Below are positions 10,601 through 14,903 of a stretch of DNA of 14,903 nt, in pieces; position 1 is the stretch's first letter; every line of letters begins with the position of its first letter. The translations under genes were made by a program, and so were the position numbers. The notes beneath the pieces were generated by a model that had not been told where the DNA came from, ran no database searches, and saw nothing but the letters and a program-made list of their open reading frames with translations. Source of the DNA: Phoronis pallida (taxonomy: Eukaryota; Phoronida; Phoronidae); the NCBI GenBank assembly GCA_028565715.1, contig JAOXYC010041121.1, positions 1-14,903 on the forward strand, in the 5' to 3' direction.

Positions 10601-12179
10601 TACATAATTGCCCAGAAATCGCTTAAATTAAGCATTATATCTGGGCAATTTCATCGTTATTTACTTCACAGATTAACATATAAGTGTCTCACCCAGTTTC
10701 ACAAATGAATACAATTACTAATTCAACCAGCATACTTGAAAATGCAGATAGGGGTAAAATACATTGTTTCCATAGAAACAACACCCTCATGTGGGCCCTG
10801 ATATCCATAGAATATGGACTTAAAGTAATGAGTACAAATTGTGATTACCTGAAAACTTGACAGTTAACTTGAAATAATGGTCTTTCGTAGCTCATGAGTG
10901 TACTAAACATGGTATGATCACTGATGATTTCACTCTGGTGAATTGTAATGATGATTTAGATGTGTTAAAAAGACATTTAGACATCGCAGGGGAATTTATT
11001 CAAACTATAAGCAAGAATACATTTGTGTCCACATCACTCATTTTTACGTATAAATCATGCAACAACAAATTGTTTATTTTTGGAATATGAAAAACATGCA
11101 GTCATAATAAATTTGTAAATCCAGGCACATTAGTGTTTCGAGAGAAGTGAAATATGATTTGTTTTGTAAAACAAAATTACATTTTAAGTGTACTTTAGGA
11201 AAACCTGTGGCCAACCCATTAGAGAATGATGTTAAATTATTGATTTTTGCAATAAAATATATTAATTTTCCACGTCTGATTAAAAGGGGGTGTACAGTGT
11301 TTTTATCAAAACTTAAAACTGTTATTATGGAAATTTTTGTTTTATTTTTGCAGACTGATGATAGACTCCGAAAAAATTTAGCAGAAGCAATTGCACGATG
11401 TTGTAGCTGGGGAAATAACAGAATAGCATTCGGCAAAGAAGGAGCTGTGGCCCCACTCTATAGTTATCTCAAGTCAAAAGATGTCGCCGTCCACAGATCA
11501 ACGGCCAAAGCATTGTTTCAACTGTCCAAAAATCCAGATAATTGTATCACTATGCATGAAGCTGGAGTTGTCAAGGTAACCATTTTGACCCACTTTTCTG
11601 ATATTGTCCACATTTTTTTACGAGCTTGTAACTATTTTGAATAAGCAACACATTGATGAAAACATCAATATGCTAGGATTTTTTAAAAATTCTTTTCTGT
11701 TTTGTGCAGATTTTTTATTCACTGGACAGAAAACATTTCATTATTTTGAAAAATTTTGAAAAAAAAATATGCTGAATTGTTGAAGATTAGCTCCAAGTTA
11801 AACATACAACGGTGATTCCTATCTTTCCCTCTTACTGACATTTTACCAGTGTCTGGCTTGATGTGCAATTTGAGCAAACATTGACAATATTATCACCAGC
11901 AGTCATTATACAGTTTTCTCCAATTTTCAAAAAAAATAAAATTATTAGTATCAATCAGTTCATTGTTCGTTTGAAAATGTGGCTAGCAAGTCAAGAAACA
12001 TGTTACGATTGAAGAACATTGTGTTTGTTTTAATATTTACACTAAATTTAAATTTGTTTTTGCAGCCCCTCATGGAAATGGTTGGCTCAAGTGATGAAGT
12101 TTTACAAGAGGCAGCTGCGGGTTGTATAGGCAACATCAGACGACTAGCGTTAGCCAATGAGAAGGCTAAATACTCATAA
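1..12179 (+). CDS. ODAD2: Outer dynein arm docking complex subunit 2 (armadillo repeat protein ARMC4), 12 exons in window, 5' partial
   Basis: Known role: with ODAD1, ODAD3, ODAD4 and calaxin, this protein anchors outer dynein arms to axonemal doublets; its loss in humans causes primary ciliary dyskinesia. Join: 1-1618, 1801-1954, 2600-2746, 3384-3593, 3869-4114, 5466-5576, 6118-6333, 7879-8060, 9083-9197, 9900-10088, 11354-11575, 12066-12179. Every intron is GT-AG and the frame holds throughout. The product has at least 1173 residues. Residues 1-576 are Ser/Lys/Glu-rich and low in complexity; from about 577 ([14 protein letters not shown]) to the end there are roughly 13-14 armadillo units, most with a GG(I/L)xxLVxLL-type third helix. 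ODAD2-like stretches recalled from the vertebrate protein include [82 protein letters not shown] and [18 protein letters not shown]. Human ODAD2 is about 1044 residues, so this N-terminal part is longer. The start codon is left of the window. Family assignment is firm; the N-terminal part is joined by exon phase only. Confidence 0.95.
9..215 (+). repeat. 147-bp tandem coding repeat, two visible copies
   Basis: The 20-residue block [20 protein letters not shown] is encoded at 9-68 and again at 156-215, a period of 147 bp (49 codons). By eye the two 60-bp blocks differ at six positions, all synonymous third bases. More copies may lie left of the window. Confidence 0.85.
84..518 (+). repeat. Degenerate coding repeat of SGGK-x-SSP type
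   Basis: Related motifs recur in the N-terminal region: [14 protein letters not shown] from 84, [13 protein letters not shown] at 363-401, and [13 protein letters not shown] at 480-518. The last two are 117 bp (39 codons) apart. They look like older, diverged units of the same kind of internal expansion as the 147-bp repeat. No function is known. Confidence 0.6.
1293..1418 (+). repeat. Duplicated GAVTP...RRxS phosphosite-like motif
   Basis: [16 protein letters not shown] (from 1293) and [15 protein letters not shown] (from 1374) are 81 bp, 27 codons, apart. Each joins a TP site to an R-R-x-S basophilic kinase consensus. That they are phosphorylated is inference. Confidence 0.6.
1619..1800 (+). 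other. ODAD2 intron 1
   Basis: Donor GTAAAT follows GG, and the acceptor TTGCTTTCTCAG ends at 1800. The 182-bp intron is phase 2; its removal joins GG to G and continues in frame into [10 protein letters not shown]. Nothing else is seen in it. Confidence 0.85.
1801..1954 (+). CDS. ODAD2: ODAD2 exon 2 in window, acidic linker and start of ARM domain
   Basis: Encodes a Ser/Glu-rich acidic linker ([12 protein letters not shown]) and then [14 protein letters not shown], which begins the conserved armadillo region. The donor is AAG|GTACAC, phase 0. The step from disordered acid linker to folded domain falls inside this exon. Confidence 0.93.
1955..2599 (+). other. ODAD2 intron 2
   Basis: A 645-bp phase-0 intron ending TTCTATACAG. 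Around 2098-2155 an AT-rich stretch with a TCAAAATTTGATTATCGATTTG core next to ATCGCCCTAG looks like old mobile-element debris, but no ends or target duplication can be shown. No coding signal. Confidence 0.75.
2600..2746 (+). CDS. ODAD2: ODAD2 exon 3 in window, ARM repeats
   Basis: Forty-nine codons, phase 0 at both ends, starting [16 protein letters not shown] and containing [17 protein letters not shown], an ARM third helix. The acceptor TCTATACAG is followed by GGT; the donor is AAG|GTAATT. Its removal would keep the reading frame. Confidence 0.95.
2747..3383 (+). other. ODAD2 intron 3
   Basis: A 637-bp phase-0 intron, acceptor TCTCTTGTAG. It contains the perfect inverted repeat listed at 2927-3046. 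The rest is AT-rich with no coding signal. Confidence 0.8.
2927..3046 (+). repeat. 120-bp hairpin with perfect 37-bp arms
   Basis: The left arm 2927-2963 is the exact reverse complement of the right arm 3010-3046, around a 46-bp loop (2964-3009). The arms end in GGACTCACC and GGTGAGTCC at the loop side. It is most likely a small fold-back or MITE-type insertion. No target duplication is evident. The right arm start creates a donor-like AGGGTGAGT. Confidence 0.9.
3384..3593 (+). CDS. ODAD2: ODAD2 exon 4 in window, ARM repeats
   Basis: Seventy codons, phase 0 at both ends. It encodes [43 protein letters not shown] and QHGGIKKL. The ARM helix is split by the donor TTA|GTAAGA and resumes as VTLLD in the next exon. 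Intronic codons after GTAAGA soon reach a stop. Confidence 0.95.
3594..3868 (+). other. ODAD2 intron 4
   Basis: A 275-bp phase-0 intron ending in TTTTTTTCCACCAG. Nothing else is seen. Confidence 0.85.
3869..4114 (+). CDS. ODAD2: ODAD2 exon 5 in window, ARM repeats
   Basis: Eighty-two codons, phase 0. Begins [15 protein letters not shown], a loop-like insertion between ARM helices, then [28 protein letters not shown] and [13 protein letters not shown]. The donor is GAG|GTGAGC. The polar loop at the start (about residues 4-25 of the exon) is the least conserved part of the ARM domain. Confidence 0.95.
4115..5465 (+). other. ODAD2 intron 5
   Basis: A 1351-bp phase-0 intron. It holds a short palindrome (arms 4422-4430 and 4432-4440) and the candidate microexon at 4974-5003. 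Otherwise it is AT-rich without coding signal. Confidence 0.8.
4974..5003 (+). other. Candidate 30-nt cassette microexon or exon relic
   Basis: A long pyrimidine tract (about 4938-4970) ends in CAG at 4973. The next 30 nt read in the gene's frame as [10 protein letters not shown] and end GAG|GTCTCA, a weak donor. VALLNN also occurs at the end of the exon at 6118-6333, just before its GAG|GT. Use as an exon is unproven; the vertebrate protein as I recall it has no insertion here. Confidence 0.25.
5466..5576 (+). CDS. ODAD2: ODAD2 exon 6 in window, ARM repeat
   Basis: Thirty-seven codons, phase 0: [20 protein letters not shown] and then MHCSSAIFK. It matches the ODAD2 repeat after ECASE. The acceptor is CATTTTCCAG and the donor AAG|GTATGC. 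This exon is close to one ARM unit in length. Confidence 0.95.
5577..6117 (+). other. ODAD2 intron 6
   Basis: A 541-bp phase-0 intron ending TTTGACATTTCAG. No repeat, coding or RNA signal was recognised. Confidence 0.8.
6118..6333 (+). CDS. ODAD2: ODAD2 exon 7 in window, ARM repeats
   Basis: Seventy-two codons, phase 0. Encodes [39 protein letters not shown] and [16 protein letters not shown]. The donor GAG|GTAAGT is near-consensus. An upstream in-frame ATG at 6106 lies in the intron and is not a start. Confidence 0.95.
6457..6821 (+). repeat. Fold-back element of about 365 bp
   Basis: The left arm 6457-6628 is complementary to the right arm 6647-6821 at roughly 90 percent by eye, around an 18-nt loop. 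The outer end reads GTTTGGTTGAAGACACAGCA. No transposase frame is present. It is probably a non-autonomous fold-back transposon or an inverted duplication. Confidence 0.88.
7034..7063 (-). ncRNA. Hammerhead-ribozyme-like core, probably a retroelement relic
   Basis: Read on the minus strand, CTGATGA (7063-7057) is followed by a 19-nt segment that can pair as stem II (AG-GTAT with ATAC-GCT, one bulged G, six-base loop) and then GAAA (7037-7034). These are the conserved hammerhead core boxes in order. A convincing stem I and stem III are not seen. CTGATG can instead pair with CATCAG just after GAAA. Similar motifs mark Penelope-like retroelements in animals. Activity is doubtful. Confidence 0.35.
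7879..8060 (+). CDS. ODAD2: ODAD2 exon 8 in window, ARM repeats
   Basis: Starts [15 protein letters not shown] right after the acceptor AAG, then [18 protein letters not shown] and [19 protein letters not shown]. The donor GGC|GTAAGT leaves phase 2, completed as GCG (Ala) by the first base of the next exon. Confidence 0.95.
8061..9082 (+). other. ODAD2 intron 8
   Basis: A 1022-bp phase-2 intron ending TTTTCTCACCAG. It has a purine-rich run near 8271-8290 and long AT-rich stretches, with no gene, RNA or clear repeat. Confidence 0.8.
9083..9197 (+). CDS. ODAD2: ODAD2 exon 9 in window, ARM repeat
   Basis: The first base completes the split Ala codon, followed by [20 protein letters not shown] and [14 protein letters not shown], strongly ODAD2-like. 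The donor AAG|GTGAGT is near-consensus, phase 0. Confidence 0.95.
9198..9899 (+). other. ODAD2 intron 9
   Basis: A 702-bp phase-0 intron, acceptor TTTTAATTTAG. More than half is the fold-back element at 9229-9593. The remainder is AT-rich. Confidence 0.8.
9229..9593 (+). repeat. Fold-back element with 148-bp arms
   Basis: Arms 9229-9376 and 9446-9593 are imperfect reverse complements (roughly 85 percent by eye) around a 69-bp centre. Outer ends share TTAAAGATACTGTCTCCTCG. The centre contains a further partial palindrome around ACTAGT. It has no coding capacity and is unrelated by eye to the intron 7 element. Confidence 0.87.
9900..10088 (+). CDS. ODAD2: ODAD2 exon 10 in window, ARM repeats
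   Basis: Sixty-three codons, phase 0: [39 protein letters not shown] and [16 protein letters not shown]. This is one of the most conserved parts of the family. The donor is ACG|GTAAGA. Confidence 0.95.
10551..10654 (-). mobile_element. Short 3' fragment of a retroposed sequence with 10-bp target duplication
   Basis: GCAATTTCAT occurs at 10551-10560 and again at 10645-10654, flanking 84 bp. On the minus strand this insert has AATAAA (complement of 10574-10579) followed within about 6 nt by a run of A (complement of 10561-10568), the order expected for a 5'-truncated retrocopy. The parent is not recognised. The inverted repeat at 10606-10616 and 10640-10650 overlaps one duplication and is an alternative explanation. 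Confidence 0.5.
10764..10781. repeat. Small hairpin in intron 10
   Basis: TTGTTTC (10764-10770) and GAAACAA (10775-10781) are perfect inverted arms around CATA. A second short one, TCCATA with TATGGA, follows about 30 bp later. No function is known. Confidence 0.5.
11354..11575 (+). CDS. ODAD2: ODAD2 exon 11 in window, ARM repeats
   Basis: Seventy-four codons, phase 0: [56 protein letters not shown] and EAGVVK. The frame happens to stay open far upstream of the acceptor TTTTTGCAG, but that part lacks family resemblance. The donor is AAG|GTAACC. Confidence 0.95.
11576..12065 (+). other. ODAD2 intron 11
   Basis: A 490-bp phase-0 intron ending GTTTTTGCAG. It has AT-rich sequence only; nothing else is seen. 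Confidence 0.8.
12066..12179 (+). CDS. ODAD2: ODAD2 terminal coding exon
   Basis: Encodes [19 protein letters not shown] and [18 protein letters not shown] followed by TAA at 12177-12179. This matches the conserved C-terminus of the family, so the 3' end of the coding region is complete. Confidence 0.96.
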   Translation, partial: PLMEMVGSSDEVLQEAAAGCIGNIRRLALANEKAKYS

Positions 12180-12282
12180 TCATTTATTCACATACCCTCA
12201 TCTCAATTACAGGTTTATTCACGTCATGATGTCGTTTCAATGTATTAATGATTCAAGCTCAGAAGGGCTTGAAAGGATATGT

Positions 12283-12290
12283 TGTAAATA
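12283..12290 (+). promoter_or_regulatory. Possible Pumilio-binding element in the 3' UTR
   Basis: TGTAAATA fits the PUF-protein consensus UGUANAUA. An 8-mer of this kind can occur by chance in AT-rich UTR, so this is a candidate only. Confidence 0.3.
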
Positions 12291-12812
12291 TTGAGTTGTT
12301 CACTTGTGGAAAGTCAATGTAGTGTTAACTTGGAATAATTATAAATAAGATGTACTGATTTATTGAAATGTTGATATAATTTCTTTGACGTTTCAATCCG
12401 TCCTGTCCAAAGCTTTTTGTGTGTGTGGTAGACAATCTACTCGAGTGATTTGAAACACATTCCAAAAGTTTTCAAATTGAAACATTCCACCAACAGCTTG
12501 CAAAATGTACAACAGGACAAAGCATTTTTATTAACCTTGAATGTGTGAACAAGTTTTCATTATCACTCAAAGAGTTTGTAATCTTGAAGGAATTCATATA
12601 CTGCAAAATTTTATTTAAATTATAGCTTTTGACCTTGTAATGTATTCTTATTCTACAAATTCTATAAAATCAACTGTGCATTCCAACCTCGGGTTATTTT
12701 GTTTATAACCAACAATTTAGTGTGTGAGAAATTTATTTTGTTTTGTTGAATTGTGATAGAAACTGCATTTTTGTGCAGCGCAGATTTATTTTGTTAGAAT
12801 ATTTTATATGAA

Positions 12813-12818
12813 AATAAA
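12813..12818 (+). terminator. ODAD2 poly(A) signal
   Basis: Canonical AATAAA, followed at about 12832-12855 by a GT/T-rich stretch (GGTGTTGTC, TTTGTATTTT) as expected downstream of a cleavage site. Confidence 0.75.
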
Positions 12819-12885
12819 AATTTAAAAATAAGGTGTTGTCATTATTTGTATTTTCAAGTTGAGGGTAACCTGAACCACATGTATA

Positions 12886-13682
12886 TCAGGTGACCGGAAA
12901 AAAACGCCTTCAACTTTTAAAAGCTCGTATTTTTTGCAAATCTTTTTCAAAATCAACAAAATTTTTACAGCTGTTTTGTGCATCTATGTTGTATTTGTCT
13001 GCTAAATTTTGTAGGATTTAATGAAAAAATGTGTCCTTGGCAAGAGTTTAACTAGAACGAGTCTACTCGGAGAAATGTCAAAACAGTCCAATATGCGTAC
13101 AATTAGATATTCTGACAAGCAATGCCGCAAAATCTACGGTGCCCATATTTCTTAAACAAAATGACCCAAAATTTGCAGAATTAAAGAAAACAGATCGATC
13201 TACACGGCTATGTTAAAAAAATCTTGTTTAGTTCTTTTTAATTAGAAAAAATATCAATACTGACCTACTTGTTTACCACATTGTGATAATGATCAGGATG
13301 GTATGGAGATTTGAGTTCAACTCAGCATATTGTCAAAATGATGTTCATTTTGACATGAATCATAGTGACATCATGCTGATTTTTTCCACATGTATACTTG
13401 CGACCAATTTTGTCAAATTTCATTTAAAAAATTTAATGAAAAATTCTGAATTTAATAGGCAATTCACCCAAATGCACTTCACAAAGTGTCTGACATTTTC
13501 ATTTCACTACTTGCTTAGGTAAATGTGTTGTCATGGCAACAATTTTTTAAAATTTATGAAAATATGGAAATCAAATCAAAATGGGATGAATAACACTTGT
13601 GCAAAATTCTGTTGCCTTAGCTTATATGGTTTTTGAGATATGAGGTTCCAAATGTTGAAGGCGTTTTTTCCCGGTCACCCGA
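12886..13682. mobile_element. 797-bp TIR element (non-autonomous DNA transposon or MITE)
   Basis: The 29-bp terminal inverted repeats at 12886-12914 and 13654-13682 match at 27 positions; the core is GGTGACCGG followed by an A run and ACGCCTTCAAC. TA lies directly outside each end (12884-12885 and 13683-13684), consistent with a Tc1/mariner-type TA duplication. The open frame at 13283-13522 inside it does not resemble a transposase. Confidence 0.85.
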
Positions 13683-13832
13683 TATATTCTCCCAAAATGG
13701 ACTACGCCAGTTTTTTACTAAATATGTGTGTGACTCCTACAGTTTGCATTCCTTCAAAATTCTTGAATGTTTACGAACTTAAAAATTATAGATCAAAAAA
13801 CAAAATTCATTTTTTCATATAAAACCACACAT
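13683..13832. other. Spacer between TIR element and minus-strand 3' end
   Basis: AT-rich sequence with no gene or repeat recognised. It includes the GT-rich downstream element expected for the minus-strand poly(A) site (complement of about 13819-13838). Confidence 0.5.
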
Positions 13833-14756
13833 GATATACAGTCCATCCCCTTTATTCTATCAATTATCATATACAATACAGTAGGTTTATAGTTGGTATG
13901 GTTAATAAGTGCCATTCTACTGGCTGTAACCTACACATCATCATTATCAAATTAACATGAAATTATCATGTTAATATACAACAGATGGGATATCAGCAGA
14001 TGCCAAACTTAATCATCAACCAACACAAACTTTGACAATCAATCTAACCTCTCAACTGCATTTTTTTCTTTTTTTTATTCTTAAATAATCACCACTTCAT
14101 TCAAATGACATGTAAATTCCTAAACTCCCTACTCCAATTTGACAAAATAGTTATCTTTTATAATTGATGATTTTTCGATAATATTACCTTACACGGGTTA
14201 GAATCTTAAGAAATAACATTTCATATCAAGATTAAATTCTGTCTAAGAAAAATAAAATATCTTTAAGTTTAAGAAGTTAAACATTTCCAAACGACAATTT
14301 ATCAATTCCTTTACAATAACCAAAACACAATAATTTACCATCATAATTATCTACTTAATCTATCTGAACATTTTGTTCAACAACGCTTTCTTAATAAGAC
14401 CATGTACCATCCAAGAGGTTTGTGTGACAAAAAGGGAGCCTATGGACTGAATTTAGTAAATAAAATTGTGAAACTTGATCCTTAAGGCTTGCACACATGA
14501 TCATTTAAATACAAAGGACAAATTATTCAACAATCTCAATAATAATATAACATACAATATAATATATATCCTCTTAACAACACTACAGTCAAAAATAGTA
14601 ATCTAGAAAATGGGAAAAATTCACAAACTACACAGAAAACAGAAATCACATTGTAAGCATAGCGTTTTAGCGAACGTTTTTTTGTTGGGTAACAATCCAA
14701 AGTAGGAAGGACGAAAAATACAATATTTGATATTTTAGGCACTGTAAAAAATATAT
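13832..14756 (-). other. Probable 3' UTR of the minus-strand gene
   Basis: About 925 bp between the minus-strand stop and the likely poly(A) site. It is AT-rich without a conserved frame. A perfect 10-bp-arm hairpin (13951-13960 and 13966-13975) lies within it, as does a second AATAAA (complement of 14074-14079) that could give a shorter UTR. If the donor at the end of the coding frame is used, part of this would be intron instead. Confidence 0.45.
13851..13856 (-). terminator. Minus-strand poly(A) signal
   Basis: The complement reads AATAAA, followed on the minus strand by TGTATATCATGTGTGG, a GT-rich downstream element. It would end a gene convergent with ODAD2. Confidence 0.55.
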
Positions 14757-14903
14757 CTACCTGAAAAACAAAGAATTTTTGAATTGCACTTCCACTATAT
14801 CAGCACTTGCGGTTTTATGAAATATATTTTCGGGGAAGAGCATTTTGATTTGTATGTATTTGCCTTTTTCGGTTTCCACGGTTACACAACTTCGTAGCTC
14901 TTC
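14757..14903 (-). CDS. C-terminal part of an unidentified minus-strand gene (partial)
   Basis: On the minus strand a frame is open from the right window edge for 48 codons and ends in TAG at 14759-14757. It reads EELRSCVTVETEKGKYIQIK, then MLFPENIFHKTASADIVEVQ and FKNSLFFR. The mixed hydrophobic and charged composition resembles a folded beta-rich protein more than intronic noise. The last bases, CAG|GTAGAT, also form a fair splice donor (exon end 14761), so this may be an internal exon rather than the terminal one. I do not recognise the family. Support comes from composition and from the convergent poly(A) signal downstream. Confidence 0.45.
   Translation of the reverse strand, partial: EELRSCVTVETEKGKYIQIKMLFPENIFHKTASADIVEVQFKNSLFFR

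Larger units (their letters stand above)
10089..11353 (+). other. ODAD2 intron 10
   Basis: A 1265-bp phase-0 intron ending TTTTATTTTTGCAG. It contains a short retroposed fragment (10551-10654) and two small hairpins at about 10764-10820. No coding signal. Confidence 0.8.
12180..12835 (+). other. ODAD2: ODAD2 3' untranslated region
   Basis: It runs from the stop codon to a likely cleavage site just after AATAAA at 12813-12818. It is AT-rich and shows no conserved frame. The right end is estimated from the poly(A) signal. Confidence 0.7.

Noticed and set aside
11147-11353. Upstream extension of exon 11
   Set aside because: The frame is open but lacks ARM or ODAD2 resemblance, and a good acceptor TTTTTGCAG at 11353 restores the expected protein.
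13283-13522. Open frame inside the TIR element as a transposase
   Set aside because: It has 79 codons, no helix-turn-helix or DDE-like pattern, and ordinary AT-rich translation.
14536-14742. Minus-strand open frame of 68 codons
   Set aside because: Its translation is Phe/Tyr/Leu-rich and typical of AT-rich noncoding DNA; it lies in the likely 3' UTR.
1-14903. tRNA, rRNA, CRISPR arrays or bacterial operon signals
   Set aside because: None found; all evidence points to an intron-containing animal gene.

Overview
This is a stretch of animal nuclear DNA, AT-rich with intron-dense gene structure. Most of it is one plus-strand gene, an orthologue of ODAD2 (formerly ARMC4), the armadillo-repeat subunit of the outer dynein arm docking complex of motile cilia. 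Introns with GT-AG ends, poly(A) signals and short non-autonomous mobile elements exclude a prokaryote. The repeat-rich N-terminal region and divergent introns suggest an invertebrate, perhaps a mollusc or another lophotrochozoan. That placement is inference from protein resemblance only.

Layout: the window opens inside a large coding exon (1-1618) encoding a low-complexity Ser/Lys/Glu region with internal repeats and several R-R-x-S sites. Eleven further exons follow (1801-1954, 2600-2746, 3384-3593, 3869-4114, 5466-5576, 6118-6333, 7879-8060, 9083-9197, 9900-10088, 11354-11575, 12066-12179). All junctions keep the frame. The joined product is at least 1173 residues: about 576 of N-terminal extension, then about 597 of armadillo repeats ending at a TAA at 12177-12179. 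The gene start lies left of the window. A 3' UTR with AATAAA at 12813-12818 ends the gene near 12835.

The introns carry mobile-element debris and structured DNA: a perfect 37-bp inverted repeat in intron 3, fold-back elements of about 365 bp in intron 7 and 365 bp in intron 9, a hammerhead-ribozyme-like core on the minus strand in intron 7, and a short retroposed fragment with a 10-bp target duplication in intron 10. A possible 30-nt in-frame microexon lies in intron 5.

Right of ODAD2, a 797-bp terminal-inverted-repeat element with TA flanks (12886-13682) fills nearly all the space between two convergent transcription units. The second unit is on the minus strand. It has a likely poly(A) signal at 13851-13856 (complement), a long 3' UTR, and an unidentified open frame of 48 codons running off the right edge (14757-14903).
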